From NCBI RefSeq assembly GCF_018531495.1, contig NZ_JAHDTI010000011.1, positions 248,001 to 312,000 of the forward strand: a DNA stretch of 64,000 nucleotides. Direction: 5' to 3'. Position 1 is the stretch's first letter. Every line of letters starts with the position of its first letter. This DNA is from Nonomuraea sediminis (GTDB lineage: Bacteria > Actinomycetota > Actinomycetes > Streptosporangiales > Streptosporangiaceae). The notes under the pieces are model-generated. The model made no database searches and was not told where the DNA came from. It worked only from the letters and a program-made list of their open reading frames with translations. A program made the translations under genes and the position numbers. Positions 15,639-24,112 of the stretch are shown in pieces.

Positions 15639-17261
15639 TCACCCGGCACCGCCCAGGTGGGCGGCCCACGGGTAGAAGACGTAGTCGAAAGCCGCGGGCG
15701 CGCCGGTGATCCGCTTGTTCATCCACACGGTGTTGTCCAGCAGCAGGCCGGGCACCATGGGCAGCAGCTCGTCGTGCAGCGTGGTCTCCACCCTGGTCAG
15801 CAGCTCGGCCCGCGCGCTCGGGTCGGCGGTGCTCCGGGCCTTGGCGAACAGGTCGTCCACCCCGCTGTAGCCGTACTGGTTGAAGATCGCGCCGGAGACC
15901 GCGGTGGAGGCGAGCCAGTCCATCGGGTTGGGGACGTTCGGCCAGAACTGGGTGTAGAGGATGTCGATCCCGGCTCGCGTCTTCGGGTCGTAGAGGTAGT
16001 TGGAGTAGCCGGTCTGCGGGACGACCTTGAGCTGGAAGTTCAGGCCGATCCGGTTGGCGGCGTCCTTGACCGCGAGGCCGAGCTGCTTGGTGTCGGCCGA
16101 GTCGGGCACGACCATCGTGATCGGCTGGGCGGGCGGGTGGGGGACCAGCTTCTTGGCGGCCTCGTACTGCGCGGACTGCGGCTCGGGCAGCGTGCCGGAC
16201 AGCTGCTCGAGCTGCGGCTTGGCGAAGCCGAACACGGTGGGCGGCGTCTGGAGCCTGATCGGCCGCGCGTTGCCCGCGTAGATCTTGGTGCCGATGCCCT
16301 TCCAGTCGATGGCCTGCTGCAGCGCCCTGCGCAGGGTCTGGTCGCGCATCGGGCCTTCCGGGTTGGCGTAGACGAGGGTGATGCTGAGCGGTGCGGGGCC
16401 CGCCGCCAGGGTGCCGGCGCCGCTGTCGCGCAGCCGGGGGATCGCGGTGGGGGGGACGGCGTAGGTGCCGTCGATCTGGCCGCTGAGCAGGCCCGCCGTG
16501 ATGGCCGCGTCGTCGGTCAGGAACGTGAGGACCAGGGTCTTGACCTTGGGCCGCAGCTGCGGGTTCCAGTAGTGCGGGTTGCGGGTGAGCGTGATCGACT
16601 GGCCCTGGGTCCACGAGCCGAACGCGAAGGGTCCCGTGCACATCACGCCGGTGCTGGGTGTGCCGTACGCCTGCTGGTGGGCCAGGAAGAACTTCTTCTG
16701 CACCACGACGCCGGCGAAGCTGGCCAGCTCCTCGTTGAACAGGTAGTCGGGCCGCTTCAGCGTCACGGTCACCTGGTGGTCGCCGGTGACGGCGACGCCT
16801 TTGACGTCGGTGAACAGGTAGTTGTACAGCGACGTCCTGTCGGTGAGGTTGTGCTGCAGGCTCCAGGCGACGTCCTCGGCGGTCATCGGGCTACCGTCCC
16901 AGAACGTCACGTCGGTGCGCAGGTCGTACACCCAGTGCAGCGGGTCGGGGTTGGCGAAGGAGGCGGCGAGGTTGGGCTTGACGGCGAAGTCGGGGGTCTG
17001 GGCGAGCAGCGTCTCGCACATGTTGGCGTTGATCGTGTTCGGTGTGTAGTCCGCGGACTTGAACGGGTCGATCGTCTGCGGCTCGCCCTCGAAGACGTTC
17101 CAGGTGACCTTGTCGACCTCGGTCTTCGCGGCCGGTGTCATGACCTTGAGATCGGTCTTCACAAGGGTGGACGCGGACGGGTGGGTGCCTGCCGAGCAGG
17201 CGGTCATGAGCGCGGCGCTGAGCAGGGCCGCGGCGCGGAGTCGGCGGTTCATCGGACTCAC
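15639..17261 (-). CDS. Family-5 substrate-binding lipoprotein of a peptide/amide ABC importer
   Basis: About 540 residues. The lipoprotein signal LLSAALMTACSAG places Cys at about position 22. The mature protein has the family-5 solute-binding (DppA/OppA) layout, including LHWVYDLRTDVTFWDGSPMT and the C-terminal WPNVPNPMDWLAS segment. GTG 17261 overlaps the preceding ATPase stop (GTGA) with AAGGAG upstream; ATG 17252 is an alternative. Having the binding protein last among the transporter genes is unusual, as it normally comes first. Confidence 0.88.
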   Translation of the reverse strand: MSPMNRRLRAAALLSAALMTACSAGTHPSASTLVKTDLKVMTPAAKTEVDKVTWNVFEGEPQTIDPFKSADYTPNTINANMCETLLAQTPDFAVKPNLAASFANPDPLHWVYDLRTDVTFWDGSPMTAEDVAWSLQHNLTDRTSLYNYLFTDVKGVAVTGDHQVTVTLKRPDYLFNEELASFAGVVVQKKFFLAHQQAYGTPSTGVMCTGPFAFGSWTQGQSITLTRNPHYWNPQLRPKVKTLVLTFLTDDAAITAGLLSGQIDGTYAVPPTAIPRLRDSGAGTLAAGPAPLSITLVYANPEGPMRDQTLRRALQQAIDWKGIGTKIYAGNARPIRLQTPPTVFGFAKPQLEQLSGTLPEPQSAQYEAAKKLVPHPPAQPITMVVPDSADTKQLGLAVKDAANRIGLNFQLKVVPQTGYSNYLYDPKTRAGIDILYTQFWPNVPNPMDWLASTAVSGAIFNQYGYSGVDDLFAKARSTADPSARAELLTRVETTLHDELLPMVPGLLLDNTVWMNKRITGAPAAFDYVFYPWAAHLGGAG

Positions 17262-18034
17262 TCCTTGGGGGATGGCGACCAGCCGGGGCGCGGGATGCTG
17301 CTGAGCAGCAGCCCGGTGTAGGGGTGGGCGGGACGGTCGAGCACGGTGGCGGTGGGGCCGCGCTCCACGATCCGTCCGTGGCGCATGACGATGGTGTCGT
17401 CGGTGATCTGCCGGATCACGGCCAGGTCGTGGCTGATGAACAGGTAGCTGACGCCCGTGCGGGCGCGGATGTCGGCGAGCAGGTTGAGGATCTGCGCCTG
17501 GATCGACACGTCCAGCGCCGAGACCGCCTCGTCCAGGATGACGATCTCGGGTTCGGCCGCCAGCGCGCGGGCGATGGCCACCCGCTGGCGCTGGCCGCCG
17601 GACAGCGCCTTCGGCAGCGCGCGCAGCTGGCGTTCGTCCAGGCCGACCAGGGCGGCCAGCTCGCGCACCCGCTCGCCGAGCCGGGCGCGGCCCAGCCCGA
17701 AGTGCAGGCGCAGCACCTCGGCCAGGCAGTCGCCGACCCGCTGGCGCCGGTCGAGCGAGGTGTAGGGGTCCTGGAAGACGATCTGGATCTTCCTGCCGCG
17801 GGCCCGCCAGGCCTTGGCGCGCCGCGCCGGCTGGGTGTGGTCGGCGCCGTCGATGACGATGCGGCCGGCGGTGGGCCGTTCCAGCCCGATGAGCATCCTG
17901 GCGGTGGTGGTCTTGCCCGAGCCGGACTCGCCCACCAGGCCGAGCGAGCCGCCGGCGGGCAGCTCGAAACCGACGTCGTCCACGGCGGCGAAGCCGCGGA
18001 AGACCTTGGTGAGCCCCTCCACGATCAGGGTCAT
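17258..18034 (-). CDS. Peptide ABC importer ATPase, DppF/OppF type
   Basis: A 258-residue nucleotide-binding subunit with Walker A GESGSGKTT, the QDPYTSLDRR Q-loop region, signature LSGGQRQRVAIARAL, Walker B IVILDEAVSALD, and the switch His in LFISHDLAV. It is shorter than usual and lacks the extended C-terminal oligopeptide-binding tail seen in its partner. It overlaps both neighbours by 4 bases. Confidence 0.9.
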   Translation of the reverse strand: MTLIVEGLTKVFRGFAAVDDVGFELPAGGSLGLVGESGSGKTTTARMLIGLERPTAGRIVIDGADHTQPARRAKAWRARGRKIQIVFQDPYTSLDRRQRVGDCLAEVLRLHFGLGRARLGERVRELAALVGLDERQLRALPKALSGGQRQRVAIARALAAEPEIVILDEAVSALDVSIQAQILNLLADIRARTGVSYLFISHDLAVIRQITDDTIVMRHGRIVERGPTATVLDRPAHPYTGLLLSSIPRPGWSPSPKE

Positions 18035-19029
18035 GGCGTCGCCTCCTGGACGTCGATCAGCCGGCCGCGCAGGTCCGCGGTGCGCCGGCAGCGGCTGTGC
18101 CCCTCGCCGAAGACGCGCAGCTCCTGGATGTCCTGATGGCACTCCGGCTCGGCGTGGCCGCAGCGCGGCGCGAAGGCACAGCCGCCGGGCGCCTCGTAGG
18201 CGGTCGTCGGCCGGCCGGGGATGGCGTTCAGCCGGGCCACGGCGCGGCCGACGTCGGGGCGGGCCTGCACGAGCGCGGCCGTGTACGGGTGCAGCGGATC
18301 GCCGTGCAGCCGGGCGGAGGACTGCCGTTCGACGACCCTGCCCGCGTACATGACGACGGTCTGGTCGCACACGGCCGCCGCCAGGTCGAGGTCGTGCGTG
18401 ATGAACAGCATGGCCATGCCGTACTCGCGGCGCAGCCTGGCCAGGATGCCCATCACCTCGGCCTGCGTGGTGACGTCGAGGGCGGTGGTCGGCTCGTCCG
18501 CCAGGATCAGCCGCGGCCTGACCGCGACTGTCGCGGCGATCATCACGCGTTGCAGCAGGCCGCCGGACAGCTCGTGCGGGTACTGGCGCAGCCGCCGTTC
18601 CCCGTCGGCGATGCCGACCTGGGCGAGCAGCTCGACCGCACTGGCCGCGGCCTCGCGGGTGCCGAGCCCGCGGTTGACGCGCAGCGCCTCGGTGAGGAAG
18701 TCGCCGATGCGGCGCACCGGGTTGGTGTGCGCCCGCGGATCCTGGAAGATCATCGCGACGTCCTCGGCCCGGTACCGGCGCAGCGCAGCGCCCCGCAGGT
18801 CGAACACCGGGGAGCCGTCGAAGCTCACCTCGCCCTCGACCTGCGCTCCCTGCGGCAGCAGGCGGGCGATGGCGCGGGCCGTCATCGACTTGCCCGACCC
18901 GGACTCGCCGACCAGTCCCAGCGTCTGCCCGGCCGCCAGGCTCAGCGACACGTCCTGCAGGACGGTGCGGAACACGCCGTCCACCGGCAGCCGGATCGTC
19001 AGGCCCTCGATCGTCAGCAGGTCACTCAT
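18031..19029 (-). CDS. Peptide ABC importer ATPase, DppD/OppD type
   Basis: A 332-residue nucleotide-binding subunit with Walker A GESGSGKSMT, signature LSGGLLQRVMIA (LLQ in place of the more common QRQ), Walker B LILADEPTTALD, and the FITHDLDL switch. The C-terminal CAFAPRCGHAEPEC cysteine motif is characteristic of OppD/DppD and in some homologues binds an Fe-S cluster. It overlaps both neighbours by 4 bases. Confidence 0.9.
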   Translation of the reverse strand: MSDLLTIEGLTIRLPVDGVFRTVLQDVSLSLAAGQTLGLVGESGSGKSMTARAIARLLPQGAQVEGEVSFDGSPVFDLRGAALRRYRAEDVAMIFQDPRAHTNPVRRIGDFLTEALRVNRGLGTREAAASAVELLAQVGIADGERRLRQYPHELSGGLLQRVMIAATVAVRPRLILADEPTTALDVTTQAEVMGILARLRREYGMAMLFITHDLDLAAAVCDQTVVMYAGRVVERQSSARLHGDPLHPYTAALVQARPDVGRAVARLNAIPGRPTTAYEAPGGCAFAPRCGHAEPECHQDIQELRVFGEGHSRCRRTADLRGRLIDVQEATP

Positions 19030-19817
19030 GCCCTGGCCTCCGCCCGTGCCGTGAGCCGGTCGCCGAGCAGGTTCGCCGCCGCGACCGTGGCCACGATCAG
19101 CACCCCGGCGTACAGGGACTCCTGCGGGAAGCGCTGCATGATGCCCGGCACGCCCTCGCCGACCATCGCGCCCCAGTCGGCGGTGGGCGCCTGCACGCCG
19201 AGCCCGATGAACGACAGCCCGGCCAGGTCGATCAGCGCAAAGCCGAACGTCAGCGTCGCGTTCGCCACGATCAGCGTGGCGATGTTGGGCAGGATGTGCC
19301 GCAGGCAGATCCCGACGCCCCGCAGCCCCTGCACACGCAGCGCCGCGACGTACGGCATGCCCCGCTCGCGCAGCGCCGCGCTGCGCACGATCCGCGCCAG
19401 GTAAGGCGTGTACGAGATCGACAGCGCCACCGCCGCCGCGGTCAGCCCCGCGCCGAACAGCGCGGTGGCCAGGATGGCCAGCAGCAGCCCGGGGAAGGCG
19501 AACAGCGCGTCGCTCACCCGCGCCACCACGGAGTCGAACCAGCCGCCGAACCACACCGCGGCCAGCGCCAGCACGGTCCCGGCCAGCGTGGAGACCATCA
19601 TGACCAGCGCGGGGCCCACCAGCGCCGTGCGGGCTCCGAAGACCAGCCTGGTCAGCAGGTCACGGCCGCTGGCGTCCTGGCCGAGCAGGTGCTCCAGGCT
19701 CGGCGCGCCGTGCGCCTGCGACAGGTCGAGCGCGTTCGGGTCGGCCGAGCTGAGCAGCGGCCCGACGGCGGCAAGCAGGAACACCAGCACCAGCACGATC
19801 GAGGCGATCCGGCTCAT
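19026..19817 (-). CDS. Peptide ABC importer permease, DppC type
   Basis: A 263-residue inner-membrane permease with five to six helices. The hallmark GQDASGRDLLTRLVFGART follows the first periplasmic loop, and the cytoplasmic EAA loop corresponds to ALRVQGLRGVGICLRHILPN. It pairs with the DppB-type permease directly upstream; 4-base overlaps join it to both neighbours. Confidence 0.9.
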   Translation of the reverse strand: MSRIASIVLVLVFLLAAVGPLLSSADPNALDLSQAHGAPSLEHLLGQDASGRDLLTRLVFGARTALVGPALVMMVSTLAGTVLALAAVWFGGWFDSVVARVSDALFAFPGLLLAILATALFGAGLTAAAVALSISYTPYLARIVRSAALRERGMPYVAALRVQGLRGVGICLRHILPNIATLIVANATLTFGFALIDLAGLSFIGLGVQAPTADWGAMVGEGVPGIMQRFPQESLYAGVLIVATVAAANLLGDRLTARAEARA

Positions 19818-20764
19818 GACGGCCTCCGTCCGAGCGCGATGCGCGGGTCGAGCAGCGAGTAGGCCAGGTCGATCAGCGTGTTCAGCACGATGAACGCGGC
19901 CACGTACACCAGGCAGATCGCCTGCACGACGGGGAAGTCCTTCTGCTGCACCGAGCTGACCAGGTAGCTGCCCAGCCCGTTGAGCTGGAAGGCCTGCTCG
20001 ACGACCACGCTGCTGGCGATCAGCCCCGCCACGGTCAGCCCGGTCACCGTCAGCACCGGGATCGTCGCGTTCCTCAGCACGTGCCTGCGCACGATGAAGC
20101 GGTACGGCAGGCCCCGGCTGACCGCGGTCTGCACGTGGTCGGCGGCCAGCTCCTGGCGGACCGCCGTCTGGGTGAGCCGGGCGACGAACGCGACCGAGGC
20201 CAGCGCCAGCGCCACCGCGGGCAGCGCGAGATGCCAGATCCGGTCCGCCAGCCCCGACCCGGAGCCGAAGACGGGGAACCAGCCCAGGTCGACGGCGAAC
20301 ACCAGCGTCAGCACCACCGCGGCCACGAACGCGGGCACCGCCATCGACGCCGTGGACAGCGCCATCAGCGAGTTGGCCACGATCCCCGGCCGCAGCCCGG
20401 CCAGCACGCCGATGACCAGCCCCGCCACGATGATGAGCACCGCAGAGAACAGCACCAGCGCCACCGTGTTCATCGCCCGCCCGGCCAGCAGCGAGCCGAC
20501 GCTGTCCTGGTAGAGGATCGAGGTGCCGAACTCGCCGCGCACCACCCCGGTCAGCCACCGCCAGTACTGCGCGAGAGGCGGCTCGTCCAGGTGGTACTGG
20601 GCGTTGAGCGCCGCGATCGCCTCCGGCGTCATCGACCGCCCGTGCGTCAGGAACGTGATGGGCGAGCCCGGCGCGGCGTACAGGGCACCGAAGATCACGA
20701 AGCTGGCCACGAGCAGCGTGGCGACCAGGCCGCCCAGACGGCCGGCCACGAACCGGGCGCTCAT
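19814..20764 (-). CDS. Peptide ABC importer permease, DppB type
   Basis: A 316-residue permease of six helices. N-terminal RFVAGRLGGLVATLLVAS, then the long periplasmic loop with PGSPITFLTHGRSMTPE, and the EAA-type loop TAVSRGLPYRFIVRRHVLRN are standard for DppB/OppB. Coupled by 4-base overlaps to the amidohydrolase upstream and DppC downstream. Confidence 0.9.
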   Translation of the reverse strand: MSARFVAGRLGGLVATLLVASFVIFGALYAAPGSPITFLTHGRSMTPEAIAALNAQYHLDEPPLAQYWRWLTGVVRGEFGTSILYQDSVGSLLAGRAMNTVALVLFSAVLIIVAGLVIGVLAGLRPGIVANSLMALSTASMAVPAFVAAVVLTLVFAVDLGWFPVFGSGSGLADRIWHLALPAVALALASVAFVARLTQTAVRQELAADHVQTAVSRGLPYRFIVRRHVLRNATIPVLTVTGLTVAGLIASSVVVEQAFQLNGLGSYLVSSVQQKDFPVVQAICLVYVAAFIVLNTLIDLAYSLLDPRIALGRRPS

Positions 20765-22362
20765 GAGGCCCACACGCCCGCGCCGCCGACGACGGTGCGC
20801 ACCACCCGGGCCCGCAGCAGCTCCTCGGCCGGCAGGTCGAACACGTCGCGGTCGACCACCACGAAGTCGGCGAGCAGGCCGGCCGCCAGCCTGCCCACCT
20901 GATCCTCGGCCCGGCACGCCCAGGCGGCGTCGCGCGTGGCGTGGGTGACCGCCTCGGCCAGCGGCAGCGCGTAACGGGCCACGTTGGGCTGCAGGCTCGG
21001 GTCGAAGGCCGAGCGGCGGGTGGCCGCGACGAACATGTTCCGCAGCGGGGCGTACGGCGCGGTGGGGGAGTCGGTGCCGAAGGCCAGCGGCGCGCCCGCC
21101 GCCGTCATCTCCGGCCACGGGTATCCCCGCTCCACCCGCTCGTCGCCGAGCATCGCCCGCCAGTTGTCCTGGATGGCCGGGTCGGCGTGGACCGGCTGCA
21201 TGCTGGCCGTGATGCCCAGCGCCGCCAGCCGCCTGATGTCGGCCTCCTCGGCCACCTCCAGGTGCTCGATGCGGTGGCGGCGCGGCCCTGGACCGTTGAC
21301 ACGTACCGCGTGCTCGACGGCGCCGATCGCGATCCTGATCGCCTCGTCGCCGATCGCGTGCATCGCCACCTGCAGCCCGGCCGCGTCGGCCGCGGCCACC
21401 ACCGGGGCGAGCGCGTCCAGGTCCCAGATCGGGCCGGGCAGCGACCCGTCCGCGTACGGCCGGCCGAGCGCGGCCGTGCAGCCGTCCACCGTGCCGTCCA
21501 CCATGATCTTGATCCCGGTGACCCGCAGCCACGGCGAGGCGTGCCTGGCGGCCAGCCCGGCGGCCCTGGCGACGCTCGCGAGCGCGTCGTCGTGACGGCG
21601 GATCACCCAGTGGCCCACCAGCCGCGCCGTCAGCGTGCCCGCCCGCTCGGCGCGGGCCATGGCGGCCAGGTCCTGCTCGTCCAGGCCCATGTCGACCGCC
21701 GCCGTGACGCCCGACTCGCGGTAGCCGCGCAGCGCCGCCGCCAGGTCCTCGTCGCGGTCGGCATCCGACACCGCGGCGTCGAGCACCGGCCACACCAGCT
21801 GGTGCATGGCCGTCTCGTCGATGTAGCCGGTGGCCTGGCCCGTCTCGGGGTCGCGGGCGATCGTGCCGCCCGCCGGGTCCGGGGTGCTCGCGTCGATGCC
21901 CAGCTCGGCCAGGGCGGCGCTGTTGACCCAGATGGAGTGGAAGTCGGCGGACTGCGCGTACACCGGGCGGTCGGGCACGGCCGCGTCGAGCAGCTGCCGG
22001 GTCGGCCTGCCGCCCGGTACCTCGGCGTGCTGCCAGCCGTAGGCCCGCACCCGCGGCGCCTCGGGGTTGGCGGCCGCCCACTGCCTGATCCTGCGCTGGA
22101 TCTCCTCGGGCCCGCCGGCGCCGGTCAGGTCGGCCTGGCGGCTCGCCGACCCGGTGGACAGCACGTGCGCGTGCCCGTCAACGAAGCCCGGCAGCACGAG
22201 CGCGCCGCCGAGGTCCACCTCGGGCACGCCGGGGCCCGCGAGCCTGCGGGCGGTGCCGGCATCGCCGACGTAGCCGATGCGCCCGTCCTGGACGACCATC
22301 GCCTCGGCCCACGGCCTGCGATCGGCCGTGAAGAACCGGGCACCAAGGAACAACTGTGGCAT
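20761..22362 (-). CDS. YtcJ-type metal-dependent amidohydrolase
   Basis: A 533-residue Amidohydro_3 enzyme. Metal-site motifs are LPGFVDGHAHVLS (His-x-His, about 60-72), the lysine region VTGIKIMVDGTVDG, AMHAIGDEA and HRIEHLEV, and the catalytic Asp segment FGTDSPTAPYAP. The start is ATG 22362; the reading frame is open further upstream, but this ATG has GGAGGTC ahead and begins at the usual MPQLFLGARFFTAD. It heads the operon and overlaps the DppB-type permease by 4 bases. Such enzymes cleave N-acyl amides or act on nitrogenous heterocycles; the coupling to an importer implies the substrate comes from outside. Confidence 0.85.
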   Translation of the reverse strand: MPQLFLGARFFTADRRPWAEAMVVQDGRIGYVGDAGTARRLAGPGVPEVDLGGALVLPGFVDGHAHVLSTGSASRQADLTGAGGPEEIQRRIRQWAAANPEAPRVRAYGWQHAEVPGGRPTRQLLDAAVPDRPVYAQSADFHSIWVNSAALAELGIDASTPDPAGGTIARDPETGQATGYIDETAMHQLVWPVLDAAVSDADRDEDLAAALRGYRESGVTAAVDMGLDEQDLAAMARAERAGTLTARLVGHWVIRRHDDALASVARAAGLAARHASPWLRVTGIKIMVDGTVDGCTAALGRPYADGSLPGPIWDLDALAPVVAAADAAGLQVAMHAIGDEAIRIAIGAVEHAVRVNGPGPRRHRIEHLEVAEEADIRRLAALGITASMQPVHADPAIQDNWRAMLGDERVERGYPWPEMTAAGAPLAFGTDSPTAPYAPLRNMFVAATRRSAFDPSLQPNVARYALPLAEAVTHATRDAAWACRAEDQVGRLAAGLLADFVVVDRDVFDLPAEELLRARVVRTVVGGAGVWAS

Positions 22363-22414
22363 CGCCAGAGACCTCCGTTCGACGGTTGCGCAATCACAGC
22401 ACCTGGCACGATGC

Positions 22415-22433
22415 ATGTCAATGGCCCTGACAT
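22415..22433. promoter_or_regulatory. Inverted repeat in the amidohydrolase/SulP divergent promoter
   Basis: ATGTCA-N7-TGACAT is a perfect 6-base inverted repeat, 53 bases upstream of the amidohydrolase start and 37 bases upstream of the SulP start. It is a candidate site for the operon's own TetR (14953-15612). Assignment is by position only. Confidence 0.45.
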
Positions 22434-22469
22434 TCTCAGTGACGCGGCCGTCGGTGCGAGACTGGCCCC

Positions 22470-24107
22470 GTGATCGGATACCGGCGGGCCTGGCTGCGCG
22501 GCGACCTGCTGGCCGGGGTGACCGTGGCCGCCTACCTCGTGCCGCAGGTCATGGCGTACGCCACCGTGGCGGGACTGCCTCCCGTGACGGGGCTGTGGGC
22601 CAGCCTGGGACCGCTCGTGCTGTACGCGGTGCTCGGCTCGTCACGGCAGCTGTCCGTGGGGCCCGAGGCCACCACCGCGCTGATGACCGCCGTCGCCATC
22701 GCGCCGCTCGCCGCGGGCGACCCGGCCCGCCACGCCCAGCTCGCCGTCGGGCTGACCGTCATGGTCGGGGTGCTGTGCCTGCTGTGCCGCCTGCTCAGGC
22801 TCGGCTTCGTGGCCGACCTGCTGTCGCGCCCGATCCTGGTCGGCTACATGGCCGGCGTGGCGGTCATCATGATCGTCAGCCAGCTCGGCAAGGTGACCGG
22901 CGTGCCCGTCTCGGGCGACAGCGTGCCGGCGGAGCTGACCTCCTTCTGGCGCGGGATCGGGTCCGTCCACCCGCTGACCCTGCTGGTGGCGGCCGGGGTG
23001 CTGGGCTTCCTGCTGCTCCTGCAGTGGCGGCTGCCCGCCCTGCCGGGGCCGCTGATCGCCGTGCTGCTGGCCACCGCCTGCGTCACGGTGTTCGGGCTCG
23101 ACCAGCAGGGCGTGCACGTGATCGGGGCGATCCCTTCAGGGCTGCCGCACCCGGTCCTGCCCGATCTCGGTGACGCCAGGCAACTGGTGCTGCCCGCGCT
23201 CGGCGTGCTGCTGGTCGGCTACAGCGACAACATGCTCACAGGACGCGCCTTCGCCGCCAAGCACCGCCAGGAGATCGACGCCAACCAGGAACTGCTCGCG
23301 CTCGGCGCCGCCAACCTCGGATCCGGATTCCTCGGCGGATTCCCGGTCAGCAGCAGCGGCAGCCGTACCGCTCTCGGCGACGCGGCAGGCGCGCGCACCC
23401 AGCTGTACTCGATCGTGGCGGCGCTGTGCGTGGTCGCGGTGCTGCTGTTCGGCGGGCCGCTGCTGGCCGACTTCCCCGTCCCCGCGCTCGGGGCGCTGGT
23501 CGTCTACGCCGCGCTGCGGCTGATCGACCTCGGCTCGTTCCGCCGGCTTGCCGCCTTCCGCCGCAGCGAGCTGTTCCTCGCGCTGGCCGCGCTGGCCGGG
23601 GTGCTCGCCTTCGACATCCTGTACGGCGTGCTGCTCGCGGTGGCCCTGTCGGTGGCCGAGATGCTGCACCGGGTGGCCAGGCCGCACGACGCCATCCAGG
23701 GGCTGGTGCCCGGCCTGGCCGGGATGCACGACGTCGACGATTACCCCAGCGCCCGCACCATCCCCGGCCTGATCGTCTACCGGTACGACTCGCCGCTGTT
23801 CTTCGCCAACGCCCAGGACTTCCGCCGCCGTGCCCAGGCCGCCGTGGACGAGCACGAGGGCCCGGTCGCCTGGTTCGTGCTCAACGTCGAGGCAAACGTG
23901 GAGGTGGACATCACCGCGCTGGACGCGGTGGACTCGCTGCGGCAGGAGCTGGAGAGCCGCGGCATCGTCTTCGCCATGGCCCGGGTCAAGCAGGACCTGC
24001 GCACCTCGCTCGACGCCTTCGGCCTCACCGCCGCCATCGGCGAGGACCACCTGTTCCCCACCCTCCCCACCGCGGTCGCCGCCTACCGGGCCGCCACCGG
24101 CGCGTGA
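22470..24107 (+). CDS. SulP-family anion transporter with STAS domain
   Basis: A 545-residue membrane protein. The N-terminal core (RRAWLRGDLLAGVTVAAYLVP, then QVMAYATVAGLPPVTGLW, 5-50) and GPEATTALMTA are the SulP signature and anion-binding region. About fourteen membrane segments are followed by a cytoplasmic STAS domain from about residue 425, including FVLNVEANVEVDITALDAV. Transported anion (sulphate, bicarbonate or other) cannot be told. No carbonic anhydrase is fused or adjacent. GTG start at 22470. Confidence 0.88.
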   Translation: MIGYRRAWLRGDLLAGVTVAAYLVPQVMAYATVAGLPPVTGLWASLGPLVLYAVLGSSRQLSVGPEATTALMTAVAIAPLAAGDPARHAQLAVGLTVMVGVLCLLCRLLRLGFVADLLSRPILVGYMAGVAVIMIVSQLGKVTGVPVSGDSVPAELTSFWRGIGSVHPLTLLVAAGVLGFLLLLQWRLPALPGPLIAVLLATACVTVFGLDQQGVHVIGAIPSGLPHPVLPDLGDARQLVLPALGVLLVGYSDNMLTGRAFAAKHRQEIDANQELLALGAANLGSGFLGGFPVSSSGSRTALGDAAGARTQLYSIVAALCVVAVLLFGGPLLADFPVPALGALVVYAALRLIDLGSFRRLAAFRRSELFLALAALAGVLAFDILYGVLLAVALSVAEMLHRVARPHDAIQGLVPGLAGMHDVDDYPSARTIPGLIVYRYDSPLFFANAQDFRRRAQAAVDEHEGPVAWFVLNVEANVEVDITALDAVDSLRQELESRGIVFAMARVKQDLRTSLDAFGLTAAIGEDHLFPTLPTAVAAYRAATGA

Positions 24108-24112
24108 ACGCC

